64,000 nt of DNA, taken from the NCBI GenBank assembly GCA_014382345.1, contig JACNJX010000045.1, positions 1 through 64,000 on the forward strand, written 5' to 3'. The stretch is from Alphaproteobacteria bacterium (GTDB lineage Bacteria; Pseudomonadota; Alphaproteobacteria; Rhodospirillales; Casp-alpha2). Positions 42,938 to 51,511 of this stretch are shown in pieces. The number at the start of each line of letters is the position of its first letter. Position 1 is the stretch's first letter. The translations under genes and the position numbers were made by a program. The notes under the pieces are model-generated. The model saw only the letters and a program-made list of their open reading frames with translations. It was not told the origin of the DNA and did not search any database.

Positions 42938-44419
42938 CTAACTCTTTTCGGATGCCGCGCTGCGCCCGGCGATGCGCCCGAACACGGCGCCCGACATCAG
43001 GCCCGAGCCCGCGCCGTAATTGTCGTGGAACAGGCCGCCGACCATTTCGCCGCAGGTGTACAGGCCCGGAATGGGCCGCCAGTCCGTTCCCATCACCCGC
43101 GCCTGACCGTCAATCTTGAGCCCGCCGAAGGTGAAGGTAATGCCGCCCGTAACCGTATAGGCGTGGAACGGCGGCTTATCCAGCTTCAGGCCCCAATTGG
43201 TTTTTTCAATATCCAACCCCGACGTGGAGACCCCGTCCTTTTGCGACGGATCGAAGTTTTCAGGCCCCTGCGCCGCCGCGTTGAAGTCTTCGAGCGTCTT
43301 TACGGCTTGCGGCTTGTCGTCGATATCCAGCTTGTCAATAAGCTCTGGCAACGTATCGGCGGCGATAGGTTCGCTGGTGGAATAGCGCGGTTCCAGCAAA
43401 TGCACGGTTTTCTGATCGAAAATCTGGAACGCCATGCCGCCCGGCTCATTGAGGATGATCCGGCCATACTTGGCATAGGTGAACAGTTGCATGTCCAGCC
43501 CTTCGTCCAGGAAGCGCTTGCCGAGACGGTTGATCAGCACCCCGTAGAGGTAGCTCAGCCGGTTGCTTTTATCGGTCAACTCGCGCGGCGCGAAATGGCC
43601 CCAGTCGGCGCTGATCGGCGTCGAATGGCAGCCGCTCCACTGGCCCCAGGCCATGGCCCCGATATCCAGCGCCATGCGCAGCCCGTCGCCCTGATTGTGC
43701 GGCGTGCCCCGGACCTTGGCCTGATCCCAGGGCGCGCCCAGATATTGCGCACGCATGTGGGTATTGGCCTCGAACCCGCCGGCGGCCAGGATTACTGCAT
43801 TTGCCGTAACCTCTTCGACGCCGTCCGGGCCGCGCACGCGGACGCCGGACACCCGGCCCTTGGTATTTTGCAGCAATTCCACGGCGGCGCTTTCGTAGCG
43901 GATTTCGACGCCCATGCTTTCCGCCGTTGCAAACCAGGATTTCGACAGGCCGACGCCTTCGTGTTCGGCGCGCACCACCATGCCCCGCTGGAACTGGATG
44001 ACGCCGTCCTTTTCGACCCCGGAAAGCCCGATCGCCGGCTCCATGGGGATTTTGCCGACATCATGCATCCACTGCACCGTGTCGCGGGAATTGGAGACAA
44101 GGATTTCCGAAAGCTCCGGGTCGGTCTGGCCGCCCGTGAGGCGTTGCAGGTCGCCCATGAAATCATCATAGGTGTAGGGCGTCACCCCTTCGTAGAAACG
44201 CGGATAGGTGTTTTCGATCCCTGCCAGCAAAAATTCCAGATCGCGCGGCGCATCAAACGCGAAGCGAAACACGCCGCCGCTCCAGTGCGTGTTGCCGCCC
44301 CGCATCTCGACGGGCGCTTTTTCCAGCAGCAGAACCTTGGCGCCGTTCTCGGTTGCGGACACGGCGGATGCCAGCGCCGCATTGCCGGCGCCGACGACAA
44401 TGACGTCAAAATCAGCCAA
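42938..44419 (-). CDS. TcuA-like FAD-dependent tricarballylate dehydrogenase/fumarate-reductase-type flavoprotein
   Basis: 493 residues. The FAD site is VIVVGAGNAALASAVSATENG (residues 6-26), with LEKAPVEMRGGNTHWSGG next, VILAAGGFEAN mid-protein and the closing VGGLFHDNYGAGSGLMSGAVFGRIAGRSA. The order and the GGNTHWSGG motif resemble TcuA, which oxidises tricarballylate to cis-aconitate, and flavocytochrome-c-like fumarate reductases. There is no signal peptide or haem. It overlaps the end of the PrpD-family gene by 8 bp. Oxidation or reduction of a C-C bond next to carboxylates is the likely chemistry. Confidence 0.87.
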   Translation of the reverse strand: MADFDVIVVGAGNAALASAVSATENGAKVLLLEKAPVEMRGGNTHWSGGVFRFAFDAPRDLEFLLAGIENTYPRFYEGVTPYTYDDFMGDLQRLTGGQTDPELSEILVSNSRDTVQWMHDVGKIPMEPAIGLSGVEKDGVIQFQRGMVVRAEHEGVGLSKSWFATAESMGVEIRYESAAVELLQNTKGRVSGVRVRGPDGVEEVTANAVILAAGGFEANTHMRAQYLGAPWDQAKVRGTPHNQGDGLRMALDIGAMAWGQWSGCHSTPISADWGHFAPRELTDKSNRLSYLYGVLINRLGKRFLDEGLDMQLFTYAKYGRIILNEPGGMAFQIFDQKTVHLLEPRYSTSEPIAADTLPELIDKLDIDDKPQAVKTLEDFNAAAQGPENFDPSQKDGVSTSGLDIEKTNWGLKLDKPPFHAYTVTGGITFTFGGLKIDGQARVMGTDWRPIPGLYTCGEMVGGLFHDNYGAGSGLMSGAVFGRIAGRSAASEKS

Positions 44420-45806
44420 CGTTTTCTCTCCTGTTTTCCGGGATCAGGGCATCGGTCAGGTCCGTGATCGCGGATACGGCCTCGAAATTCTCCAACTGCT
44501 TGAACACGCTTGCGATTTGGTCTCTCTCCAACACCCGGCTGGCGCAGTCCTCGAACTTGGACCACAGCTCTTCGCTGCTCATGGGATGGGCCGGGCCGCG
44601 CCCGAGCTGGTGGTTGATGCGGGCGGAAACAGTTTCGCCGTCCTGTTTGGTCACCGTGACTTCGGCGCCGAACTGGTTGGCCGTCTCCACACCCATCTCC
44701 GGGTGTTCGCCGACGCTGACGCCAGCCATGATCTTGCGCACCGCCGCGTCGTGGAAGGCGTCGCCCTCGAAATGGTCCAGAACCACGCGGCCGTCGGTCA
44801 ATGCGCGGGCTACGGCGTAATGCATGGAAAACTTGGCCTCCAGCGGCGTTTGTGGATCCGGGTTGTTGGTGTGCGGCAGGCGCCTGGGATTGGTTTTGAT
44901 GTCGACGGCGCTGACATCGTCGGCAGTAAGCCCGTGGTCCCGGACCAACTGCAACATGCAACTGATCGCCGGATGGGTCGAGCCGCAACACGGGAACTGC
45001 TTGAGGCCAAGGCCGGGGTCGATGATGTCGAGCGGATCGGCCCAACCATCGAAGATTTTGTCCGCGTCGAAATTTCCCGGCCCGTTGAAGACGTTGAAGA
45101 AGCCCTGCTTTTCCTCGAACGCCTCCTGGTTGGCGCTAAAGCCGTCTTTCGCCAGCAGCACCGCCTGCACCCCGTTCCGCACCGAATGACCGACATGCAA
45201 GGGCTTGGTCATGGTGCCGAAGTTGGCCTTGACGCCCGACGCCAGCGACACCGCCAGCGCCAGCGCCGTCGCCGTCCGATCTTCGTCCAAATCCAGCAGA
45301 TGCGCGGCCGCCGCCACGGTGCCGAAGATGCCGAGCGTCGCCGTCGGGTGCCAGCCCTTTTCGTAATGATGGAAGTTGACCGCCTTGGCGATGCGGGACT
45401 GGGTCTCGTACCCGGCGACGTAAGCCTGGATCACGTCCTTGCCGCTGGACCCCTGCATTTCGCCGAGCGCAATCAAGGCTGGCACCAGCGGCACCGAAGG
45501 GTGGCCGCCGATGGTGATGGCGAAGTCGTCGAAATCCAGCGCGTGGGACGCGGTCCCGTTAATAAGAACAGCATCCAAGGGATGGGTGCGCCGGGCGCGT
45601 CCGAAAATCAGGCAGGGCCCAGGGCTGAAATCGGAACCGGAGGCCTGGACCCGCTCGACGATTCGCACACAGTCTTCAATCGCACCGGCCAGCGTGACGC
45701 CGACGGTATCCAGGATCGCCGTCTTCGCCCAGGTGATCGCATCGTCCGGCAAATCGTCATAGCGAAACGCCTTGATGCGGCGCGCCAGTTCCCTGGAAAT
45801 GATCAC
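44412..45806 (-). CDS. MmgE/PrpD-family dehydratase
   Basis: 464 residues from a GTG with AGGGAGAACG upstream. Family features are ILDTVGVTLAGA, INGTASHALDFDDF (the signature hydratase stretch), GWHPTATLGIFGTVAAAAHLL, KPLHVGHSVRNGVQAVLLA and KQFPCCGSTHPAI. MmgE/PrpD enzymes dehydrate methylcitrate, aconitate or related polycarboxylates without a metal cluster. It is the first gene of a three-gene unit with the TcuA-like and PrpF genes. A GntR-type palindrome stands 59 bp before its start. Confidence 0.9.
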   Translation of the reverse strand: MIISRELARRIKAFRYDDLPDDAITWAKTAILDTVGVTLAGAIEDCVRIVERVQASGSDFSPGPCLIFGRARRTHPLDAVLINGTASHALDFDDFAITIGGHPSVPLVPALIALGEMQGSSGKDVIQAYVAGYETQSRIAKAVNFHHYEKGWHPTATLGIFGTVAAAAHLLDLDEDRTATALALAVSLASGVKANFGTMTKPLHVGHSVRNGVQAVLLAKDGFSANQEAFEEKQGFFNVFNGPGNFDADKIFDGWADPLDIIDPGLGLKQFPCCGSTHPAISCMLQLVRDHGLTADDVSAVDIKTNPRRLPHTNNPDPQTPLEAKFSMHYAVARALTDGRVVLDHFEGDAFHDAAVRKIMAGVSVGEHPEMGVETANQFGAEVTVTKQDGETVSARINHQLGRGPAHPMSSEELWSKFEDCASRVLERDQIASVFKQLENFEAVSAITDLTDALIPENRRENVG

Positions 45807-45864
45807 AAACCGTTCTCCCTGTCGCCTTTACGGCGTTGGGCTTATTTTGCCCGCATCACAACGG

Positions 45865-45876
45865 ATTGTATACAAT
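45865..45876. promoter_or_regulatory. GntR/FadR-type operator
   Basis: ATTGTATACAAT is a perfect 12-bp palindrome centred on TTGTATACAA, the shape of operators used by FCD-type GntR regulators. It lies between the DUF6285 gene stop (45879) and the GTG of the PrpD-family gene (45806), so it would control the PrpD-TcuA-PrpF unit separately from the upstream operon. The only GntR gene in the window is far away (63201-63890) and need not be its regulator. Confidence 0.45.
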
Positions 45877-45878
45877 TT

Positions 45879-46238
45879 TTAACTTTGGTTTTTCAGCGCC
45901 TTCGGGTTGCTTTCCCGCACCCGGTCGAGCGCCGTCTGCCACAAGTGGCGGCGTACGGCCTCATTATTAGCGTCAAACCCGCCGTCCCGGATGGCCTTGG
46001 CCAAGTCCCGGTTGAGGTCGGCCAGCGTTCCGTCGCCGTCCAGGATTTCACGAAGGCGGTCCCGTTCCGCCTGTTCGGGCGCATCGCCTAAATCCCGTTG
46101 CCGTTCGGCGATGGCGCGTGCGCTGGCCAGCATCAGGTCACGGTAGCGGGCGTCGCCCGGCACCTCGACGCCTGTATCCCCGCCTTCAATGCGGCGGACG
46201 AGGTCCATGAGTTCCGGGCCGTCGGGACGATCACGCAT
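45879..46238 (-). CDS. DUF6285 protein, LvaB-like partner of the hydroxyacyl-CoA kinase
   Basis: 119 residues, acidic and helical, with LMDLVRRIEGGDTGVEVPGDARYRDLMLASARAIAERQRD split over the first half. Small proteins of this kind sit beside APH-type kinases with an acyl-CoA dehydrogenase; in the Pseudomonas levulinate pathway the small LvaB is required for the kinase LvaA to phosphorylate 4-hydroxyacyl-CoA. It overlaps the kinase gene by 8 bp here, which fits a subunit role. It is the last gene of the ten-gene operon starting at tctC. Confidence 0.8.
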   Translation of the reverse strand: MRDRPDGPELMDLVRRIEGGDTGVEVPGDARYRDLMLASARAIAERQRDLGDAPEQAERDRLREILDGDGTLADLNRDLAKAIRDGGFDANNEAVRRHLWQTALDRVRESNPKALKNQS

Positions 46239-47274
46239 CGGCCGCCTCCCCGATCATAGTGGCTCCGGTGCGTGCCAGGATCTCCATCTCCAGTTCCGGC
46301 ACCAGATGCTGGGTCAGCGCCAGTTCCAAAGACACCTGCTCACCCGAGACATGCCGCGCCGCCTGCTGGCAGGCGATCACGGCCCAACGCACATGGGCCA
46401 TGGTTTCCCAGTAATCGACGCGGGAACGGTCGATGGTGCGCCCGGATTCATCTTCGTAAGCGCGGTAAAAGGCGTCGCGCCCGGCGATGCCGCCGGCGGC
46501 TCTATCGTCAGCCCCGAAGCGCCAGCACTTGGCGCAGAACCAGCCGATGTCTTCTTCCTGCTCCCCCCAGCCGGAGAATTCCCAGTCCAGGATACCGGTC
46601 AGTTGGCCGGCGTCATCGACCATGTAATTGCCGGTCCGGTAGTCGCGGTGGCAGAGCACGATGTCGCCCGTCTCAGGCGCGTTCAATTCCAGCCACCGAA
46701 GCCCCCATTCCAGCGCCGGGCGGGACTGGCCCAGTTCATTCAGGAGCTCATCCAGATAACGCCGGTATATCGCCACGGCGGCAAACGCCGGAGAGCCTTC
46801 GGGAACATCAAGAAATGACAGCGTCTCGTCGGCCTTGATCGTATGAATCCGCGCCAGTTGCTTTCCCAGTTCGGCGGCCAGATTGTCATCTTCCGGACGC
46901 TTGACCAGTTTGTGCCCGGCCGCCGTTCCCTCGACGCGGTGCATGATGAAAAACGGCCCACCAAGGATATCTTCGTCCGTCGCCAGCAGGCACGGCAGCG
47001 GCACGGTGACGCCCGCCTTGTGCGCCTGTTTCAGCAGCGCGAATTCCTGCACCCGGTCGTGGCTGGTGGACACCCGGGAGCGGGCGTCGCGGCGCAACAC
47101 CAACTTGCGCCCGCCCGCCCATTCGCCGCCGTTGACGGAAATATCCAGCAGCCAGTTTTCCTGAATGGCGCCGCCGGACAGTTTCTCGAATGCGGTGATT
47201 AAAACCGGGGCTCCGGCGACATCGGTCAGGAAGTCCCGTAGCCGCTGCCTGGCATCGCCGTCGATCAACCCCAT
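46231..47274 (-). CDS. APH-fold phosphotransferase, LvaA/ACAD10-like
   Basis: 347 residues from the ATG at 47274, overlapping the acyl-CoA dehydrogenase stop by 10 bp; the frame upstream is a shadow. The kinase fold shows KLSGGAIQENWLLDI, RKLVLRRDA (nucleotide Lys), the catalytic loop VLCHRDYRTGNYMV (HxDxxxxN) and GILDWEFSGWG (metal Asp). Members fused or adjacent to acyl-CoA dehydrogenases phosphorylate the hydroxyl of 4-hydroxyacyl-CoA. Both the dehydrogenase and the small DUF6285 partner are its direct neighbours, so antibiotic phosphorylation is unlikely. Confidence 0.88.
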   Translation of the reverse strand: MGLIDGDARQRLRDFLTDVAGAPVLITAFEKLSGGAIQENWLLDISVNGGEWAGGRKLVLRRDARSRVSTSHDRVQEFALLKQAHKAGVTVPLPCLLATDEDILGGPFFIMHRVEGTAAGHKLVKRPEDDNLAAELGKQLARIHTIKADETLSFLDVPEGSPAFAAVAIYRRYLDELLNELGQSRPALEWGLRWLELNAPETGDIVLCHRDYRTGNYMVDDAGQLTGILDWEFSGWGEQEEDIGWFCAKCWRFGADDRAAGGIAGRDAFYRAYEDESGRTIDRSRVDYWETMAHVRWAVIACQQAARHVSGEQVSLELALTQHLVPELEMEILARTGATMIGEAADA

Positions 47275-48464
47275 TGCCAGAAATCCAGCCCTTCCTGGCC
47301 GAAGAACCGCGCCAGCACCATTTCGTGCACCTCGGACGCGCCATCCACCAGCCGCGCCTGGCGGGCATAGCGGTACATCCATTCCAGAAGCGTGTCCTTG
47401 GAATAGCCCTTGGCGCCGCACAACTGGATCGCCGAATCGACGGCCAGATGCAGGGTGTCGGCGACGGCGACCTTGGCCATGGAGACTTCCTTGCGGGCGA
47501 AATCGCCCTGGTCGATTTTCCACGCCGCGTTCATCACCAGCAGGCGCCCGGTATGGATCGCCATGGCGGCTTGGCCCAGCTTCATCTGAATGCTTTCGCG
47601 CTCGATCAGCTTCTGGCCGAAAGCTTCGCGCTCGGAAACATAGTCTCCTGCGATTTCCAAGGCCCGTTTCGCCATACCGAGCCAGCGCATGCAGTGGGTC
47701 AGACGTGCCGTGCCGAGGCGGATCTGCACCACCTTGAGCCCGTCGCCGACCTCCAACAGGCGGTTTTCGTCGGGGATTTCGAGGTCATAGAATTTCATCT
47801 CGCAATGGCCGCCGTGTTCCTCCGGCCCCATGATCGGGATGCGCCGGGTGATTTCCCAACCCGGCTGATCGCGCTCGAACATGAACGCCGTCAGGCCTTT
47901 GCGGGCATCGTCGCTGGTCCGCGCCACAAGAATGTAATGCTGCGCCGCCTCGGCCCCGGTGATGAACCACTTGTAGCCCCGGATGGTCCAGGTGTCGCCT
48001 TCCCTGGTCGCCGTGGTCTGCATCATGCCCGCCGGATCGGAACCGGCGCCGGGGTGCGGTTCGGTCATGACGATGGAAGAGCGAACCTTGCCGTCGATGA
48101 TCGGTTGCAGCCAGCGTTCCTTTTGGTCCTCGGTGCCGACTTTGTTGAGCACCACCATGTTGCCGTCGTCAGGCGCCGCGGCGTTGAAGATGACCGGCCC
48201 GAAGATGGAGCGCGCCATTTCCTCATAACACGCCGCCATGCCGACCGTATCCAGCCCCTGGCCGCCCCGTTCCTTGGGCATGGAAAGCGCCCATAGGCCT
48301 TCCGCCCTCGCCTTGCCGCGCATTTCAGCCAGCAGGTCCTCGGTGATGTTCTCGTGCTCGTCATAGGACGCCGGATCGTCTTCCAGCGGCAGAATGTGAT
48401 CGGCGACGAAGGCGCGGATACGCTTGCGATAATCCTCGACCTCAGGCGGCAGGGTAAAATCCAT
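47265..48464 (-). CDS. Acyl-CoA dehydrogenase, ACAD11/LvaC-like
   Basis: 399 residues with the complete acyl-CoA dehydrogenase fold: VMTEPHPGAGSDPAGM and KWFITGAEAA at the FAD/substrate site, AFGQKLIERESIQMKLGQAA, and the C-terminal LCGAKGYSKDTLLEWMYRYARQARLVDGASEVHEM, whose WMYRYARQARLVDG block is the usual end. ACAD10/11-type enzymes eliminate phosphate from 4-phosphoacyl-CoA instead of simple beta-oxidation. Its neighbours (kinase, DUF6285, SDR, acyl-CoA ligase) match that set exactly. It lies 13 bp after the SDR gene. Confidence 0.9.
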   Translation of the reverse strand: MDFTLPPEVEDYRKRIRAFVADHILPLEDDPASYDEHENITEDLLAEMRGKARAEGLWALSMPKERGGQGLDTVGMAACYEEMARSIFGPVIFNAAAPDDGNMVVLNKVGTEDQKERWLQPIIDGKVRSSIVMTEPHPGAGSDPAGMMQTTATREGDTWTIRGYKWFITGAEAAQHYILVARTSDDARKGLTAFMFERDQPGWEITRRIPIMGPEEHGGHCEMKFYDLEIPDENRLLEVGDGLKVVQIRLGTARLTHCMRWLGMAKRALEIAGDYVSEREAFGQKLIERESIQMKLGQAAMAIHTGRLLVMNAAWKIDQGDFARKEVSMAKVAVADTLHLAVDSAIQLCGAKGYSKDTLLEWMYRYARQARLVDGASEVHEMVLARFFGQEGLDFWQWG

Positions 48465-48477
48465 GTTCTTAAGCCTC

Positions 48478-49245
48478 CTAAAGCGCGCTAACCAAATGGC
48501 CGCCGTCGACGGCGATGATGGAACCGGTCATGTAGCTGGACGCACCGGACGCCAGCAGCAACAGCGGCCCGTCCAGCTCCGTCATGTTTGCCGGGCGGCG
48601 TTGCGGAATGTTTTTGATCTGTTTCTGGCCGTGGTCGCCGGAAAGATATTCGCGATTGAGGTCCGTTTCCACATAGCCCGGCGCCAGCGCGTTGACGCGA
48701 ATATCATGGCGCGCCCATTCGAGCGCCAGCGCCTTGGTCATCTGGATCAGCCCCGCCTTCGACACCGCGTAGGGCATCACGCCCTTCGACACACCCAACC
48801 CCAGTACCGAGGCGATATTGACAATGACGCCGCCGGTTTCAGCCTCGACCATGCGTTTGGCGGCCTGTTGGGCGACGGTCCATGCGCCCTTGAGGTTGGT
48901 GTCCATAACCCGGCCCCAGTCGTCTTCCTCCAACTCCAGCGCCGGTTTGCCGCCGGCGATACCGGCGTTATTGACCACCACCGTCACCGGCCCGGCCTGT
49001 TCCTCGATCAGGCCGAAGGCGGCGGCGACGCTGCCTGAGTCCGTGACGTCCATTTCGACGCCGAAAGCCTGCCCGCCGGTGGCTTCGATCTCGGCCACGG
49101 TTTGCAAAACCTTGTCCATGCGCCTGGCAGCCGCGCAGACTTTGGCCCCGGCCCCGGCCAGGACGCCGGCGAAATGCCGCCCCAAGCCGCCGGACGCGCC
49201 GGTGACCAGGGCGATTTTACCGTCGAGGCTGAACTGTTCACTCAT
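48478..49245 (-). CDS. SDR oxidoreductase, LvaD-like
   Basis: 255 residues, classical SDR: VTGASGGLGRHFAGVLAGAGA for NAD(P), NNAGIAG, NIASVLGLG with the catalytic Ser region, and YAVSKAGLIQMTKALALEWARHDIRVNALAPGYVETDLN. The C-terminus MTGSIIAVDGGHLVSAL is standard. In the operon it sits between the acyl-CoA ligase and the acyl-CoA dehydrogenase, the place of the 4-oxoacyl-CoA/4-hydroxyacyl-CoA oxidoreductase in the levulinate gene set. A 3-hydroxyacyl-CoA dehydrogenase role is the alternative. Confidence 0.88.
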   Translation of the reverse strand: MSEQFSLDGKIALVTGASGGLGRHFAGVLAGAGAKVCAAARRMDKVLQTVAEIEATGGQAFGVEMDVTDSGSVAAAFGLIEEQAGPVTVVVNNAGIAGGKPALELEEDDWGRVMDTNLKGAWTVAQQAAKRMVEAETGGVIVNIASVLGLGVSKGVMPYAVSKAGLIQMTKALALEWARHDIRVNALAPGYVETDLNREYLSGDHGQKQIKNIPQRRPANMTELDGPLLLLASGASSYMTGSIIAVDGGHLVSAL

Positions 49246-49254
49246 ATCCGCATC

Positions 49255-50886
49255 CTATAGCCCTTGCGCCCGTTCGCGCAGGACGAATTTTTGAATCTTT
49301 CCGGTCGATGTCTTCGGCAGCGGCCCGAAGACCACCTTTGTTGGCGCCTTGAAATGGGCCATGTTGTCCTTGCACCACTGGATGATGTCCCCTTCCGTGA
49401 CGGTCGCGGCGTCGGGCGTCAGCGTCACGAAGGCGCACGGGCTTTCGTCCCATTTTTCATGCGGCATGGCGACGACGGCGGCCTCCATGACGCCGGGGTG
49501 CTTGTAGAGCACCTCTTCGACCTCAAGCGAGGAAATGTTCTCGGCCCCGGACAGGATAATGTCCTTGGAGCGGTCCTTGACCTCCACATAGCCGTCCGGG
49601 TGCAGGACGCAAAGATCGCCGGTGTGGAACCAGCCGCCCCGGAAGGCGCCTTGCGTCGCGTCGGGGTTTTTCAGATAGCCCTTCATCACCGTGCTGCCGC
49701 GCAGCATCAGTTCGCCGATAGTTTTCCCGTCGGCGGGAACCGGCTCCAGGGTTTCCGGGTTGAGGACCGCCTGGCTGGACAGGGTCGGATAGCGCACGCC
49801 CTGGCGCGCCATTTTTGCGGCTTTGTCCTGCAATTCCATACCCGCCCATTCCGGCTGCGGCGCGCAAAACGTCGACGGCCCGTAACATTCCGTCAGGCCG
49901 TAGAGATGCGTGACGTTGAACCCCATTTTTTCCATCGCCGCGATGACGGCGCTCGGCGGCGCGGCCCCGCCGGTGGCGACCTCGACAGGAATCTCAAAGG
50001 TTTTTTTCACGTCATCCGGCGCATGGGCCATCATGTTGAGGATGATCGGCGCACCGCACATGTGGGTCACGCCGTGCTCTTCGATCAGGGGGAAAATTTG
50101 CGCCGGGTCCGGCGTACGCAGGCAGACATGCGTGCCGCCCACTGCCGTCACCCCCCAAGTATAGCACCAGCCGTTGCAATGAAACATCGGCAGCGTCCAG
50201 AGATACACCGAGCGGCTGTTCAGCCCGAACACCATGGCATTGCCCATGGCGTTGAGGAATGCGCCGCGATGGTGATAGACGACGCCCTTGGGGTTGCCGG
50301 TGGTGCCGGACGTGTAATTCAGGCTGATCGCCTGCCATTCGTCCGCAGGCGGCTGCCAGGCGAAATCCGCATCGCCTTCGGCGAGGAAGGATTCGTAGTC
50401 CGTCTCACCCAGCATTTCGCCGCCTTCCCCCAAAGGATCATCGATGTCGATGACCATGATATCGCGGCCCAATTGCTTGAGCGCATCGGCTATCACCGGT
50501 GAAAACTCCCGGTCCGTGATCAGCGCCTTGGCCTCGCCGTGACCGAGGATGAAGGCGATGCCGGCGGCGTCGAGGCGGAAGTTCAGCGCGTTCAGTACGG
50601 CGCCGCTCATCGGCACGCCGAAATGGGCTTCCAGCATCGGCGGCGAGTTGGGCGCCATCACCGCCACCGTGTCGCCCGGGCTGACGCCGCGTTTTTGCAG
50701 CGCCGACGCCAGCCTGCGGCAGCGTTCTCCGAACTGGCGGTAGGTATAGCGCGCATCCCCGTGGATGACGGCGGTCTTGTCGGGATAAACGGATGCGGCC
50801 CAGTCGAGAAAGCCTAGCGGCGATTGCGGCTGGAAATTCGCCGGGTTGGCGTCCAGCCCATTATCGAAGATGCCGCCCGCGCCCAC
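49255..50886 (-). CDS. AMP-forming acyl-CoA synthetase, LvaE-like
   Basis: 543 residues of the ANL superfamily. The ATP motif is LNYTSGTTGNPKGVVYHHRGAF, followed by HLYGLTECYGPSTF, GWFHTGDLCVLHPDGYVEVKDRSKDIILSGAENISSLEVEEVL (hinge and A8), and the end PKTSTGKIQKFVLRERA with the catalytic Lys. It activates a carboxylic acid as its CoA thioester. In this operon it would feed the SDR/kinase/acyl-CoA dehydrogenase steps. The start ATG lies 5 bp from the stop of the TPP-enzyme beta gene. Confidence 0.91.
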   Translation of the reverse strand: MGAGGIFDNGLDANPANFQPQSPLGFLDWAASVYPDKTAVIHGDARYTYRQFGERCRRLASALQKRGVSPGDTVAVMAPNSPPMLEAHFGVPMSGAVLNALNFRLDAAGIAFILGHGEAKALITDREFSPVIADALKQLGRDIMVIDIDDPLGEGGEMLGETDYESFLAEGDADFAWQPPADEWQAISLNYTSGTTGNPKGVVYHHRGAFLNAMGNAMVFGLNSRSVYLWTLPMFHCNGWCYTWGVTAVGGTHVCLRTPDPAQIFPLIEEHGVTHMCGAPIILNMMAHAPDDVKKTFEIPVEVATGGAAPPSAVIAAMEKMGFNVTHLYGLTECYGPSTFCAPQPEWAGMELQDKAAKMARQGVRYPTLSSQAVLNPETLEPVPADGKTIGELMLRGSTVMKGYLKNPDATQGAFRGGWFHTGDLCVLHPDGYVEVKDRSKDIILSGAENISSLEVEEVLYKHPGVMEAAVVAMPHEKWDESPCAFVTLTPDAATVTEGDIIQWCKDNMAHFKAPTKVVFGPLPKTSTGKIQKFVLRERAQGL

Positions 50887-50891
50887 CGGGC

Positions 50892-51503
50892 CTAGCCCGT
50901 GGTTCCCGCGTCACCCGCTAGCAGGGCGTTGCGCATGCGGTCCTTCAGGACCGTGCCGTCGTTGGGCGGCAGGACGAACGCAAGGGATTCGGCGCGCACC
51001 TTGATCGTATAGAACACCGGCCCCGGATCGCCCAGGATGACCGGAAGCGCCTCAACAAGCCCGGCCTGATCGGTGACGGTTCCCACCGTCCGGAAACCGG
51101 CGGCCAGGGCGACACCCGGCAGGTCCGCGCCGAAAGCGGTGTGGGTCTGCTGCATGCCGGTTTCGCCGTAGCGTTCGTTGTCGAACACGACGACCGCCAG
51201 ATTGCGCGGTTTCTGCAGGGCGATGGTGGCCAGCGAGCCTAGCCCCATCAGCATTTCCCCGTCGCCGGTCAGCACCAGCACCCGGTGATCGGGTTTTGCC
51301 AGGGCAAGGCCGAGGCCGATGGCGGCAGCGCCCCCCATGGCCCCCCACAGGGGGAAGTTCAGGTCATGGTCACCGGCGTCCGTGATGTCCCAGGCGCACG
51401 ATCCCAAACCGCCGACGACGACAAGGTCTTTGCGGTCGGCCAGCAGGGCCTTGGCGACTTCGCGGCGGCGGAGCGGGAAGGATTCACTGTTATTGCTCAT
51501 CAT
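50892..51503 (-). CDS. TPP-dependent decarboxylase beta subunit (ComE/sulfopyruvate-phosphonopyruvate type)
   Basis: 203 residues forming the TPP-pyrophosphate domain. The cofactor motif begins LTGDGEMLMGLGSLATIA and closes with NLAVVVFDNERYGETGMQQ (GDG...N). FPLWGAMGGAAAIGLGLALAKP precedes it. Half-size paired subunits like this decarboxylate sulfopyruvate or phosphonopyruvate to the matching aldehyde. The alpha gene ends 8 bp upstream. Sulfopyruvate decarboxylase would give sulfoacetaldehyde, the substrate of Xsc encoded at 10005. The 4-hydroxyacid genes downstream suggest another oxoacid instead. Confidence 0.84.
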   Translation of the reverse strand: MMSNNSESFPLRRREVAKALLADRKDLVVVGGLGSCAWDITDAGDHDLNFPLWGAMGGAAAIGLGLALAKPDHRVLVLTGDGEMLMGLGSLATIALQKPRNLAVVVFDNERYGETGMQQTHTAFGADLPGVALAAGFRTVGTVTDQAGLVEALPVILGDPGPVFYTIKVRAESLAFVLPPNDGTVLKDRMRNALLAGDAGTTG

Positions 51504-51511
51504 GCCTGCCT

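Noticed and set aside
42518-44467. 649-codon plus-strand frame opposite PrpF and the TcuA-like gene
   Set aside because: Antisense of two clear genes; low-complexity translation without motifs or a plausible ribosome binding site.
44208-46091. 627-codon plus-strand frame opposite the PrpD-family gene
   Set aside because: Shadow of the MmgE/PrpD reading frame; no domain signature.
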